A DNA stretch of 64,000 bases from Cryptomeria japonica (GCF_030272615.1 NC_081406.1:216202997-216266996), one strand, 5' to 3'. Numbered from the stretch's first letter, positions 23,301-38,831 are shown. Made by a program: numbers and translations. Notes: generated from the sequence alone by a model not told the origin.

Positions 23301-24474
23301 TTCAAGAATTTGCCTTTGTCTCTAGTCATGTGATGTGAGCATCCTGAGTCAATAATCCATTCATCCTTTGATTCAACTTTAGTTGCTAGGGCTTGTTCTA
23401 CCAGTGGAGCAATAGTTACCAGTTGATCTTCTATTATAGCAACAAAGACCCATCCGTTGTCTGCTGGATCCTCATCAGAATCATAAGTCACACCTTCATC
23501 AGCAATGTAATAGGATTTATCCTTGTTTTTCTTAAATCTGTATCTCTGATATTTAGGATTAGGTTTTTATGTCCTTCTAGCTTCTTCTCTTAGTCTAGCA
23601 TGTCTATCAGGGCATCTTGAAGCCATATGACCAATCTTATTGCAATTGAAACATTTAAAGGGTGCTTTACCTTCATACTTACTTCCAATTGGACCTTTTG
23701 GCATTTTCCTTGCAAATAGTGCTTCAAGTTCTTCAATCTCTTCATTCTCCTTCCTAGTTTCTTCAAGTTCTCTTGCATAAAAGGCTCTCTAGTCTGATTT
23801 GTCAAAAGATGGAGCAGATGATGTTGATGCTTTGAAGGCCAAATCAGTTTTTATAGCAATAGGACCAAATTCCTCTATTTCAAAAGCTGAAAGTTTTCCA
23901 ATCAATGTATCCCTAGTTACTAATGTATTAGGCATTGTTCTTAGCTCATTAATAGTAGTAACCTTCATTTTATATGCCGGTGGCAAAGCTCTTAAGATTT
24001 TTGAAGCAATCTCATCTTCACTCAAGGTTCCTCCACAACATTTGATACCTAAAACAATTTCATTTACTCTTTCCATAAAAGAAAAAATTCTTTCATCTTC
24101 TTCCATTTTCAGATGTTCATACCTGACTCGGAATCTTTCAAGTTTTGCAATTTTGACTGTGGAATCCCCTTCATTCAGTGTTTCCAAATGATCCCAAATA
24201 GCTTTTGCAGTAGATCTATCTGATAATCCCATTATTTGTTGATCTGATAATGCGCTCAAAAGTGCTTCTCTTGCTTTGCAATCATTTTCTTCATCTTTAC
24301 CTAGAGTAATAGGAGCAGGTTGACCAGCTACAACAGCCGTATAACCATTCTTAGTAACTTCCTAGATGTCTTTACCAATGCAATTCATATGTGTCTCCAT
24401 TCTAATTTTCCATATTCCATAGTTGGTTCCATCAAGTTTAGGACTATCCTTCCTGAAATAATTAGAAGACATTG
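20321..24474 (-). pseudogene. pol: E2 copia gag-pol polyprotein
   Basis: About 1384 codons in copia order. Gag starts at Met 24474 (MSSNYFRKDSPKLDG), has a 2-bp AT insertion frameshift near 24420, then the gag domain to about 23800. The knuckle CFNCNKIGHMASRC is near 23.63 kb. Protease IIDSGCSHHM is near 23.34 kb. The integrase HHCC part is near 23.0-22.85 kb; its core has LIHTDLCGP, LRSDQGGEF and PQQNAVVERKNR. RT has FVDDIIFGG near 21.27 kb. RNase H has [17 protein letters not shown] and CDNTAAI, ending VLPPLVET. Everything after the early frameshift is one frame with about seven stops, so this is among the best-preserved copies here. Integrase lies before RT, which defines Ty1/copia. Confidence 0.93.
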
Positions 24475-24514
24475 GATCTCCTCAAGTTGTTAAACTTCTG
24501 TAAAAAGAGGACCA

Positions 24515-24527
24515 GGCTCTGATACCA
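24515..24527 (-). other. E2 primer-binding site (tRNA-Met)
   Basis: The minus strand reads TGGTATCAGAGCC. The adjoining LTR lacks its first 61 plus-strand bases, so the PBS now touches AAATCTTATT directly. Confidence 0.95.
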
Positions 24528-25520
24528 AAATCTTATTAACCAACTTATTGCTTAATACCGGTAAGATAGTTAATTGTGTCGGTAAACAGTGTTAACAGGA
24601 AATGTTGTACCGGTAAGAATTAATGCATGAAACATAAGCACAAAGTCAACCACAACACATGACACAAATATTTGTATATGGAAACCCTATAAGAGGAAAA
24701 ACCACGGTGGGAAACCTTACCCACAATCAGATGATACTACTGTAGATAGTAAGTGTACAAGAGGGGTCTGCACATGCAGAAAGGCCAACAACCTAGAGCC
24801 CACTGCTCAAACACAAATGGGAGTCACACTGACTACAGTTGGATGGTTAAATCCAATGAGAAGGTATTGCACAAAATACCATCTTCATATGCTGGATTCA
24901 GTACTGGTGTAATGCTGATATGCTTTTACAAAAACCTAGCTTCACCTTCAAATGATGTCTTCGTGTATATCTTTGCTTAATCTCGCATATACCTTCTTAT
25001 AATTCTTTTTCGCATTCCACACACTTGATCTTACAAATAAGATCTTACATTTATACCATACCCTAAGACCAATATTAGTAGGTCGGCTCTACAAGATATT
25101 ATAATAAAACATTTTACAAATAATACAATATCTGATGCAATAACCGATTGAACATGTCGGCTTAATGCATTTACAATAATAATAAATCATCTCCATAGCA
25201 TGCCATGCTGATCAAAAAAAGATAAACCTACCGGTGTAACCCTATATAACCTAGACCTATTTGTCGGTAAAAGAAAATATGCAAATAAGAATATACCAAT
25301 GATATTACATAAAGGAAAAGTGTCCACATGATGTCTTCAACATTACCAAGTGTCTTCCATGTCATTGCGTGTACCGGTGAACATTATATCCTGCTAGTTA
25401 ACCATATACCGGTGAATGTTGACCAGTTTACTGATTGCCGGTGAATGTTGTTGGATCTCCAAAGTAGGTGTATTTAGCAGGTGTTGACATCAATGACAAA
25501 ACCATACCAAAATACCAATA
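24528..25520 (-). repeat. E2 5' LTR (61 bp lost at PBS side)
   Basis: 993 bp, matching 15619-16217 plus 19561-19954. The terminal hairpin and LTR end seen at 15558-15618 are absent. The right end ACCAATA shows a C-to-T change from ACCAACA. Confidence 0.9.
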
Positions 25521-25525
25521 GTATA

Positions 25526-28217
<2,692 letters not shown>

Positions 28218-30128
28218 ACATACTCCATCATGCATTTCAGTTAGCATCCTTTTAGCTTGGGATTTGTCTAAGCACATCAACAATACCCCATCTCTATTTT
28301 GCCAATATACATCACCCTGAATAAGGACATAATTTTGAGACTTTAGTCTCAAGGTCCTTCTCTGGTTGGGATTTATTCCCTCCGAGTATATTGCATCCCT
28401 TAAAAAATGTACTATCTCTGAATACCATGGCTATGTCTCAATACTTATGACCAAGATATTCTCAGTTTCAACATTGTTAACTTCTAAATCAAGGAGATTT
28501 GATTAAGCCATTAACTTAGCAAGACCTAACCCTCTTACCAATTTAGTTATCTTAATCTCTAAATCAAACTCTTGAATCTTGGTTATCCATATACACCTTT
28601 TTCCAGTGACCTCGGACTGAGATAAGATGTCCTTGACAGCCGCATGTGGGACATAAGCAACTACTTGTGCATTCACAAGATATGGCCTAAATGCTTTTAC
28701 AGTTTTAACCAAAGCATATGCTTGCTTCTCCATGATTTCATATTTCATCTTTACAGCTTGTAGAGATTTACTATAAAAGGCAATAGGGTGTTCATATCCT
28801 TCAGCATCCTTTTGAAGAAGGACTGCAACCACTGTATGATAAGAAGAAAAAGAAAATAGAGAAAGGGGCTTACTGTAATTAGGGGACTTCAACACCAGTG
28901 CCTCCTGAATGGCCTTTTTAATTTGACCAAAAGCCTTCATGGATTCTTCATCCCAATAAAACTTAGTGTCTTTCTTAAGCAACCTAACAATAGGCTTGAC
29001 TATTTCAACAAAGTTGGCAATAAACCTTCTAACAAAATTCACCTTACCCAAGAAAGATTGGATACCTTTGTCACTCTTTGGCTCAGGTACATTGTTTATG
29101 GCGTCAATCCTCTCAGGGTCTATCCTAACCCCTTCCTTGGAGACAATGTGCCCAAGCAGCTTCCCTTTAGTAATAGAAAAATGACATTTTTTTGGATTTA
29201 AAGAGACACCAAACTCCAAGGCTTTGTTGAATTTTTTTTCCAAATGCCCACAATGATCATCTACCCTTTTGGAGAAACATGTTAAATCATCCTGGTACAC
29301 AACCATGATAATATTAATAAATTCCTTAGACATCACGTCCATTTCTCTCTGAAGGGTAGCTCCAACATTTTTTAAACCAAATGGCATCCTTACATATACA
29401 TAGGTCCCCACAAGGGTAGTAAAAGTGGTCTTGAACTATTTAGACTCTTTCAGTAATACCTGATTGTATCCTAAAAAGCCATCCATCATAGACAACAAGT
29501 CACAACCTGTTGCTCTTTGCAACATTGTTTCCATATTGGGAGAAGAATAGTTGTCTTTCAGGGAAGCAACATTCAAATTCCTGAAATCAACACAGAGCCT
29601 TATATCCCCATTCTTTTTTCTAACTTGGACTAAGTTAGACACCCATGATGAATGTCTTATAGGCTTGATTCTCCCCCCTTCCCTCAACTTAGTTAACTCT
29701 TGTTGCATTTTGGTTTCCAAAAGGGGGTTGATAGGTCTTTGCTTCTGCCAAAAAGGCTTAGCATCTGGATGCAAAGGGACTTCATGTTGAAAAAGATCTC
29801 ACCTATACGCCTTCAAGTCTTCATAAGACCAAGCAAAAACATGTTTATACTTTTTCAATAAATTAATAAGGTTAGCTTTAATATGAGGAGACAAGTTCTT
29901 TCCAATGTAGACCAACTTAGGGGATGATTCTGTCCCTAAATTCACTTCCTCCAACTCTTCTAATTTGGTGGTTGACTGTTGATGTAAATGGCTATCACTA
30001 TGACTAAACATACCTTCCAATTCTACCAATCCTCTAGGGATTTCATTAGTTTACAGCTGGACCATGTCATTACCAAACACTATTTCTTTATCTTCAACCA
30101 CTTCTACTAATGCATTGCAATCAATTTT
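28218..30128 (-). pseudogene. pol: Tat RT, degenerate RNase H, integrase start
   Basis: Minus-strand frame. RT runs from about 30029 through DIRLCVDFRNLN, FLGYNQVLL, MPFGLKNVGATL and the catalytic VYQDDLT (about 29.29 kb). The connected RNase H keeps EKQAYALV but has lost usual acidic residues (SFSSYHT and YVPHAAVK where D-bearing motifs are normal). The integrase N-terminus has DGVLLMCLDKSQAKRMLTEMHDGVC and ends abruptly at the Tekay LTR. Stops include a TAG in ESK-stop-FKTTF, where Gln fits. Loss of the RNase H residues alongside the extra RNase H upstream matches the dual-RNase-H Tat pattern. Confidence 0.88.
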
Positions 30129-30870
30129 CTATCCATCATAGTCATCAATGCACTGTATGAATTTGAGAATATCTTCATCATCCACAAACACTTTCCAATT
30201 ATATATGTTATCAGGAATAGCAAGCCTAGCTTTGATATCAACTATAGATACACCGATTAGTGTTACATCATCATTTTTTAATGCAACATTAGCTAAGAAA
30301 TCAGCCATGATATTCTTTGATCTTTCTATCCAATTGATAGAAAATGCACAAAAATATTCAATCACATCCCAAACAACATGTTTATATCTTTTCAAGCATT
30401 CATTTTTATATGAATACTTAGATCTAACCTGAGAAACAACCAATTCTGAATCCCCTAATACTCTTAACAATTGAATCCCATGCTTCTTTGCAACTTCAAG
30501 CCCCAATAACAAGGCTCCATATTCAACAATGTTATTTGTACACTGAAAGGCTAATAGAAAAGAGTATTTGAAAGTTATACCTAATGGGGACATAGAAAAG
30601 AACTCCTACTACAGATCCTTCTTTAGAGAAAGCTCCATCAAAATACATGTGCCACAAACTATGTTGCTGAGACTCCAATTCAGTCACAATAGAATAAATA
30701 TTCTTTAACTGAGGTAAAATTGGTTGCATTCTAAAATTTTCAAGATCTATATCAATCATACAGTTTAACATACTAGGGTCTATTTTCTCAATTACCCTAG
30801 GGGCACGTGGTTCTCTATACAACTTAACCTGGCTTCCATTTATTGGGATTGTAGCATATGAAAGATCTAA
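30129..30870 (-). pseudogene. Extra (archaeal-type-like) RNase H domain
   Basis: A second RNase H-like domain lies between protease and RT. All four expected acidic positions can be seen: WHMYFDGAFSKEGS, NNIVEYGALLLGLEVA, LGDSELVVSQV and MADFLANVA. A one-base frameshift near 30595 separates the first motif from the rest. Such an additional RNase H is known in Tat/Ogre-group elements and is thought to replace the damaged original one. From memory it is usually drawn after RT-RNase H; here it precedes RT. The last segment (about 30060-30129) is a linker. Confidence 0.8.
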
Positions 30871-32817
30871 CTAAACATTTCCCCCCACTGTTGTAGCCCA
30901 CTGGCTAGATAATAGCATGCCATAATGAGGTTTTGTATTAGTTACTTTGATATCCATCTTATATGTTGCTTCAGGAAATGCTGCTATCTTTACCTCCACA
31001 TCTTTCATCGTACCTATCACAGGTACTTCTCTATTATCCATAGCATAGAACTTCCCATAAATAGTGTTTATTGATAACCCCAATTCTTTCATGACACCAT
31101 ATGGCATCACATTTGCAACAGCACCAGAGTCTATCATACAGTTCTTAATTAATTTGTTATTGACTAACAAAGTTACATAGAAAGGATCAACTTGTGAAGG
31201 TTCTTGGGTAATAGTTGTTCCCACATATATCTCTGGAGTCTGCAACTCATGATCCTTTTCTTCCTTCATGGTATTTGTAGGCAGAGCTGCACCATTATCA
31301 GATATTTTAGAAAATAAAGACAAAGCAACTTCTCTATGTTCCTTTATTTTTAGTAGCTCTACCAATGGGACTGTAACTTTCATTTGGGTTAGAGCCTGAG
31401 TCATATCAAAAGCAGAACTGTTAATTAACCTAGTGTTAGTTTTGGCTTTTTCTACTTTAGGTTGGCTGGCCTTCTTAGTTGTTGCAGTCCCTTGTGAATC
31501 ACCAATAGTGTTATTATCTATCTTCTTGACTACATCTTTGGCTTGGTCACCTTTTACAAGACCATCTTGAGGCAAGGTGCCATTACTTGTTGTCCCCTTT
31601 TGAGATACTTATTTCATGAACAAGGAGCCAGGTTCACCCTGACCTCCATCCCTTTTATTCCTTCTCAGATTGTAGTTGTGCTTGGCCTTGGCTATGGCAG
31701 CCTTAGTAATAGTTTTTACCTCTTCATCACTAGGTCTTCTGAGATGAACTTCTTTATCTTCAATGGTTACCACATTTAAAGTTGGATGCCAATCAAGTTA
31801 CAACTGTCTTTGGTGACATTTACTACAATCTAACACATCACATTCACTAAATTCACTTTGTGAAGACTCATCATCACTTTCAATAACAGTTTTAAACATG
31901 TTAATATCAGGCTCACCCTCCCTTTTCATGGATTGTTGAAGGGCTTGAGCTACAATGCATTGATGAGGAGAATGTGGTCCATCACAGGCCATTCACCAAG
32001 GAGTATTTTCCATATTATGTACATTTCCTCCTTTCAAAGGATCTAGGGTGTCTTAGCTTTGAGTGTTTTTTAACTTGTCATTCTGAGGTTTTCCATCCTT
32101 CCAAGTAGTGTTGTAAGGCATATCATGTAATCTATGAGGCCTATCTTGCCAATTATAATGAGTTTTATCAATCTTACATACCTTCGTAGTAAGATCTTTC
32201 ATAGCAGTTACTAATTTTTCTATTTTGTCATCCTCCTTGGCAACTTTGTTAGGCTGTTGTTTTGATTCTTGCCACAACCTTCCATCGGTCCTCCTTCCCA
32301 CCTTTCTAGATGCTTTCCTATTACTTTCCACATTGATGGCAATTCTAAAAGCATCTCTTAGACTATGTGGGTTCTTATCCCTCAGAATGTAGGCCATTTT
32401 AGAATTGAAAGCATTATAATAGGTGTTCAGACACATGTTATCATCTAATCTCATCACTTGGAAAAGCCTATGCATTGCTTTCTGAAATCTTGCATTGAAA
32501 TCTATGACAATTTCATTTTTAGACTTTCTAATGTTGTTGAATTCATTAAGCATAAAACTCACATTTGTTTTATCACCATATTATTCTTGGAAGCAATTTT
32601 TGAACTCTTCCTAAGAACCAATGCTATTTATAGGCAGACCTCTGTACCAATCCCTTGCATCATCGACCAAGGTTTGTACAAATAGTTTCATGATGATGTC
32701 TTCATCTATAATCTCATAATCATTTATCATGTCACCAAAATATTTTAAATGTTCTTCTGCACTTATAGCATTATTGCCAACAAACTTATGAAGCATGTCC
32801 CTCAATTCAGTAGGAAC
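30871..32817 (-). pseudogene. gag: Tat gag C-terminal part and protease
   Basis: Continues gag from beyond E3. Removing E3 plus one 5-bp target copy (6019 bp) joins the two gag parts in the same frame. The capsid region has DARDWYRGLP, then FNARFQKAMHRLF. A Cys-containing segment CDGPHSPHQC lies near 31.97 kb. Protease is at 31575-30871 with the catalytic NCMIDSGAVANVMP near 31.13 kb. Stops include TAG, TAA and TGA. It is followed directly by the extra RNase H. Confidence 0.85.
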
Positions 32818-33711
32818 TGTAAGGAAGTAAAGTAGCGGAAACAACTTCCTACACTAACCTTGAGAGGAGGGTAATGCAAAACTTTTTTATATCATTATAA
32901 CAGTTACAGAAAATAGAAATAGATATAATAGCAATCATACCACAACACAATGATTTACGTGGGGAAAACCCTTTTGGGAGAAAAACCCCACCCTCCAAAA
33001 GCAGCTCAATATTTTATTCAGCAATCAAAAATAGATTACAACATACTTGTAGAGCAAGCTCTTCGCAGGAGTACCACTAATCAGAGATTCAGAGACAACT
33101 CAATAGCCATAAGACTCTTACACAAAACCTCTATTTCACACACCTCATAAATAGGAGATACAATACAAGAAACCGTCAAACGGTATTACAAAACCATGGG
33201 CTAAAACCATCCAATAAGGTGTCGCCGACCTTATCTCCCTTCTAGATGCCCTATGACATGTTAAAGCACACATCAACATGTGTCGCTCCCCTTTACAGCT
33301 CATTTATGTATCCGATACAAATTATTTTTCCTATTTCAGGAGTACAAACTTCCGGAGGCCATAACTTGAGAACCGGGTGTCCGATTGACGAACCGTTTGA
33401 AGCGCCGGAAAGCTCGCGAAGTGCTCTATCACCTCGTAACCCGCTTCACCAGTTACAGCCACTTTTCAGGGCATTTCAGAGCCTCTAAAGTCCCCAAAAT
33501 TAAGTTTAAACATTTTATTGCACCCCTCCAAGATGAAAACTTTAATATCTTCAAAACTAGCTATGACCTTGTAACGCAAATTTACCGGAATGCTTATCTA
33601 GCCAACCAGAAGCTTCAGGGAGAGTTTCGCACCATTTCATGCTCAAATGAAAACTTACTATAAATAGTAACCTTGCATAAATGCAAGGTTGAGACACCAT
33701 TTTTCCCAACA
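32818..33711 (-). repeat. E3 3' LTR
   Basis: Begins TGTAAGGAAG and ends CCCAACA on the plus strand. Contains a GTGGGG / CCCCAC stem-loop (32959-32991) and a 10-bp inverted repeat AACCTTGCAT / ATGCAAGGTT at 33669-33690. Confidence 0.97.
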
Positions 33712-33727
33712 AATCTCCCACTTGTCG
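33712..33727 (-). other. E3 polypurine tract
   Basis: The minus strand reads ACAAGTGGGAGATT directly before the LTR start TGTTGGG. Confidence 0.85.
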
Positions 33728-33767
33728 AACACCTTGCAAGAGCGGAAGGGAATGTCAACACAATGAA

Positions 33768-36700
33768 TCAATTGCTAGGGGCCATAAGGCCCATAGACTC
33801 TGAACACCATCTGAACTTATCTGTGCTCACAACCTTAGTTAAAGCATCTGCAACATTCATCAAAGTTTCCACCTTAACCAGCTTCACCCTACCATCTTTG
33901 ACCATATCTCTAACAAAATGATACTAAACATCAATATGTTTGGTCCGGGCATGAAATGTCGGGTTCTTAGCTAGGCTAATTGCACTCTGACTATCATAGT
34001 AAACTGTCACTGTACCTTGTTTTATTCCAATATCCGAACACAGTCTCTTAAGCCAAATGGCCTCTTTACAAGCATGAGTAGCTGCCATATACTCTGCTTC
34101 AGTAGTGGATAGAGCAACCACAGCCTGTCGCTTACTCATCCAACTAATTGCACCACCAAACAAAGTAAACACATAAGCACTGGTGGATCTTCTGCTATCA
34201 ATATCACCTGCCCAATCTGAATCCACATAACCATGGATATCAAGGGAAGTCATGTCTCCAACTGAATTACCATGATAACACAAAGAATACTCTGAAGTAC
34301 CCTTCAAATATCTGAAGACTCTTTTGACTGCATCCCAATGAACTCTACCAGGATTAGACATATATCTAGAAAGTACTCCCACTGCTTGGGCAATGTCTGG
34401 TCTAGTACAGACCATAGCATACATCAAGCTTCCAACTGCACTCTAGTAAGGCACTCTGCTCATGTCTTCCATCTCCAATGGGGATGTAGGACAATCTGAA
34501 ATAGATAGTTTCATTCCAACTGTAAAAGGAACACTCAATGGTCTACAATTCTGCATGTTGAACCTCTGTAACACTGAATTCACATACTTACTCTGGCCTA
34601 GCCATAGCTTTCTATTCACCCTATCTCTTCTAATTTCCATCCCAAGAATGTGCTTTGCTGCACCAAGATCTTTCATTTCAAATTTAGCAACGAGCTGAGA
34701 CTTCAATTCTGAAATCATACCTTTCCCTTTGCCAATGAATAACATATCATCAACATACAATGCAATGAATAAGAAATGATCACCATAAGATTTATAATAA
34801 ACACAGTGATCTGATTTAGAACGTTCAAATCCCAAACTCAACACATATGTATCAAATTTCTGGTACCACATCCTAGGACTTTGTTTGAGGCCATACAAAG
34901 ATTTCTTCAATTTACAAACCAAATTACTTTTGCCTTTCACCACATAGTGCTCCGGCTGTGTCATATAAATATCTTCCTCCAAATCACCATGAAGGAAAGC
35001 AGTTTTCACATCCATTTGCTCAACCTCTAAATCATAAGCAGTAGCAATAGAAAGCAAAAATCTAATGGACGTCATTTTTGCAACAAGAGAAAATATCTCA
35101 CCATAATCAACACCCTCAACCTGAGAGTAGCCTTTTGCAACCAACCTTGCTTTATACTTCTCAATGCTTCCATCTTAACCAATCTTTTTCTTGAACACCC
35201 ATTTACAACCAACAGTTTTTCGTCCTTCAGGCAATGGTACAAGATCCCATGTATCATTCTTTTTCAAAGCTGCCATTTCTTCCTCCATAGCAATCTTCCA
35301 GGATTCTGCATCATTCATACCTAATGCCTCTTCTATAGATTTCGGTTCATCCACACTAGTATTCAGAGCAAAAATACATCTCCAATCATCAGGTGAATAC
35401 CTTTCAGGTGGTTGTCTATGTCTTGTAGACCTTCGAACAAGCTGAGTTGGAGGTTCTTCCTCCTCTTATGAAGATTCAGAGCTAGACGAGCTCTCCTCAA
35501 ATTCTTGCCTATCTAAGGGTCTCGATTCAACTCTTTCAGGTGTAGAAGGAAGTTGAATCACATCTTCTTTTTAGTCTGTTCTGGCTGCAATGCAACAGAA
35601 GGAGACTTAATTTCTCTAAAAATAACACTTCTACTATGAATTACCTTTTGTGCAATAGGGTCCCAAAGCTTGTATCCTTTCACACCATAACTATACCCGA
35701 TGAAGATACATTTCACAGCCTTGTTCTCCAACTTTGTTCGCTTCTCCTTTGGCACATGTGCATATGCCTCGCAACCAAAAACTCTAAGATGTCTCAATGA
35801 AGGCTTGTGACCTGACCATGCTTCCATAGGCATTTTATCAACAAGAGCTGATGTAGGAGACCTGTTAATCAGGTAGCAAGCAGTGGCAATAGCTTCAGCC
35901 CAAAACTTTTGTTCGAGACCAGCACCACTCAACATACTCCTAGCCTTCTCCATCAGTGTCCTGTTCATTCTTTCTGCAACTCCATTCTGCTGTGGAGAAT
36001 ACGGAGTTGTCTTATGCCTGTTAATTCCACAGTCTTTATAGAATCTATCAAAATCATTAGAGCAAAACTCACCGCCATTATCAGTTCTCAAACATTTTAT
36101 TTTCTTTCCAGTCTGCAACTCAACCATTGCTTTAAATTCTTTAAAATGATTAAAAACTTCAGATTTACTCTTTAGAAAATATACCCATGTCCTTCTACTA
36201 AAATCATCAATAAATGAAACATAATATGTGGATTTTCCAATCGAAGAGACATCTACTGGACCAAACACATCAGAATGGATAAGATCCAAAACACCACAAG
36301 TTTTATGAGAGCTCGAGTAAAACTGAACGTGGTTTTGTTTTCCATAAATGCAATGCTCACAGAAATCAAAGTCAAGATTACAGTCATTCAAACCTTCAAC
36401 AAGGTTTTTATTTTTCAAGGTCCTTAGACCCTTTTCTCCAATGTGGCCAAGTCTCTGGTGCCATAACATAGTCTTCTCTGCAGGTAACTTTGCTTCAGAC
36501 GAAAGAGCACCCTTAGGTACCCAAAAACCATTTCCATCTGCTGAAGGTGAAACCTTCAAATCTTCTAGTGAAGTATCCACAGATTTACTTTTTACAGAAG
36601 TGCTATTATACTCAATAGTGTATGCTTCAAGCTTATACAAAGTGCCAAACCTGACACCTCTAGCAACTACCATAGCACCCTTAATCATCTTACATCCTGC

Positions 36701-37813
36701 TTCAGAAAAGACTACCTGCACACCTGCATCTATCAGTTTGCTCACAGATAACAGGTTTCGTTTTAATCCAGGGATATGTAGCACACCATTAATCCTTTTT
36801 ATTCTACCATCAAAAAACCTAATTCTAACTTTACTTCGACCAACAATGTCTAGATGTGAATCATCACCCAAGTACACCTTACCTCCATTAAATCCTTCAT
36901 ATTTAGAAAACCAATCTCTATTGGAAGTCATATGAAAAGATGCACCTGAGTCAATTAGCCAGGCATCATTACCTACATGAGTCGCCAAAGCCGCAATAAA
37001 TGCATCGCCATCTTCCTTGTCGGACTCAGAATCAGAATCAAACTTTTTCTTTTTCTTTTTCTTCTTTTCCTCTTTGCAATCCTTACGGATGTGACCCGGT
37101 TTACCGCAATTCCAGCAAATGACTTTGGACTTTCCAAGAGATTTCGATCTCCCTTTGGATTTGGACTTGTCGCGCTTCTCATTCTTCTTGCCTTTCTCCT
37201 TAGGTCTTCCACGAACGGTTAGGGCTTCCTTTGAACTGATGGATACCTTCCTTCGCATCTCTTCACTGAGTAGGGCACCCACAACATCTTCAGATTTCAA
37301 AACAACAGAAGTACTACCGATAGCCATAACAAGAGAATCCCACGAATCAGGCAAAGAACAAAGCAAGATCTGACATTTCTCCTCCTCGTCCATCTTAACA
37401 CCGACAGATACTAATTGAGCCACCAACATATTGAATGCTTCCAGGTGGTCTGCAATTCATCCACCCTCTTCCATATTCAAGGAATACAATTTCTTTCTTA
37501 AGAAAATTTGATTTAATAAAGATTTCACTTGATACATCTCACCAAGCTTAGTCCATAGCTTCTTTGCAGAGTTCTCTTCATGGACATTGATTAGAACAGA
37601 GTTTGCCAGGCACAGTCTGATTAGACCCTTGGCTTTTCGGTCCATAACATCATACTGAGCTGCTGCAGTAGGATCTGAGGGCCTTTGGACATTCGCATCA
37701 ACAGCATCCCAAAGATCTCGATCTATTAGCAGATCTTCCATCTTCAGCTTCCACATCTCAAAATTACTTCCATTAAATTTCTCCACCTCTATTCTCCCTG
37801 ACGAACTCACCAT
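33768..37813 (-). pseudogene. pol: E3 copia gag-pol polyprotein
   Basis: Starts at Met 37813 (MVSSSGRIEVEKFNG) and ends CSESMGLMAPSN. Gag has the KLWTKLGEMYQ-type UBN2 signature. The knuckle CWNCGKPGHIRKDC is near 37.10 kb, then a Lys run. Protease is WLIDSGASFHM near 36.94 kb. Integrase has HQRLGHIGEKG, CEHCIYGK, LIHSDVFGP, LRTDNGGEF and PQQNGVAERMNRT. RT has YVDDMLFIG near 34.75 kb. RNase H has YVDSDWAGDIDSRRS, STTEAEYMAA and YYDSQSAIS. One A-run frameshift near 35573 separates integrase from RT. About six stops interrupt it, including TAG at PY-stop-SAVGS and HIDV-stop-YHF, both usually Gln. It resembles Tnt1/Tork polyproteins. Confidence 0.95.
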
Positions 37814-37922
37814 CTGAATATTCCTGCAACAAGATCAAAAAGTGTCTTTTGCACAAGCTCCCACTCAAATCTGGATTAGTTCAAAAAACCCAACTGCCCA
37901 CAATTGAAACCAAAGGTGATCA

Positions 37923-37935
37923 GGCTCTGATACCA
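37923..37935 (-). other. E3 primer-binding site (tRNA-Met)
   Basis: The minus strand reads TGGTATCAGAGCC, two bases from the LTR. Confidence 0.95.
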
Positions 37936-37937
37936 CT

Positions 37938-38831
37938 TGTAAGGAAGTAAAGTAGCGGAAACAACTTCCTACACTAACCTTGAGAGGAGGGTAATGCAAA
38001 ACTTTTTTAGATCATTATAACAGTTACAGAAAATAGAAATAGATATAATAGCAATCATACCACAACACAATGATTTACATGGGGAAAACCCTTTCGGGAG
38101 AAAAACCCCACCCTCCAAAAGCAGCTCAATATTTTATTCAGCAATCAAAAATAGATTACAACATACTTGCAGAGCAAGCTCTTCGCAGGAGTACCACTAA
38201 TCAGAGATTCAGAGGCAACTCAATAGCCATAAGACTCTTACACACAACCTCTATTTCACACACCTCATAAATAGGAGATACAATACAAGAAACCGTCAAA
38301 CGGTATTACAAAACCATGGGCTAAAACCATCCAATAAGGTGTAGCCGACCTTATCTCGCTTCTAGACGCCCTATGACATGTTAAAGCACACATCAACATG
38401 TGTCACTCCCCTTTACAGCTCATTTATGTATCCGATACAAATTATTTTTCCTATTTCAGGAGTACAAACTTCCGGAGGCCATAACTTGAGAATCGGGTGT
38501 CCGATTAACGAACCGTTTGAAGCGCCGGAAAGCTCGCGAAGTGCTCTATCACCTCGTAACCCACTTTTCTAGTTATGGCCACTTTTCAGGGCATTTTGGA
38601 GCCTCTAAAGTCCCCAAAATTAAGTTTAAACATTTTATTGCACCCCTCTAAGACGAAAACTTTAATATCTTCAAAACTAGCTGTGACCTTGTGACGCAAC
38701 TTTACCGGAATGCTTATCTAGCCAACCAGAAGCTTCAGGGAGAGTTTTGCACCATTTCGTACTCAAATGAAAACTTACTATAAATAGTAACCTCGCATAA
38801 ATGCAAGGTTGAGACACCATTTTTCCCAACA
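37938..38831 (-). repeat. E3 5' LTR
   Basis: 894 bp, the same length as the 3' copy. Ends CCCAACA against the target site GGAAC. Confidence 0.97.

Larger units (their letters stand above)
15558..25520 (-). mobile_element. E2: autonomous-type Ty1/copia element
   Basis: A minus-strand copia element inserted in the Tekay 3' LTR. The left end is TGTAGGTCC at 15558 and the right end about ACCAATA at 25520. Flanking 5-mers GTAGA and GTATA (one mismatch) look like the target duplication. It carries PPT, a gag-pol frame, PBS and two LTRs. The left LTR is 1054 bp once its inserted fragment is removed; the right LTR is 993 bp because it lost 61 bp at the PBS side. A solo LTR of the same family lies at 57747-58806. 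Confidence 0.92.
32818..38831 (-). mobile_element. E3: Ty1/copia (Tork/Tnt1-like) element
   Basis: Complete minus-strand element of 6014 bp with two 894-bp LTRs and a perfect target duplication GGAAC (32813-32817 and 38832-38836), inserted in Tat gag. PBS, PPT, gag-pol and LTR ends TG...CA are all present. The LTRs differ at a few percent of sites, mostly transitions. Confidence 0.97.

Noticed and set aside
28218-28352. Separate small zinc-finger gene
   Set aside because: It is the N-terminal integrase part of the Tat polyprotein truncated by the Tekay insertion.
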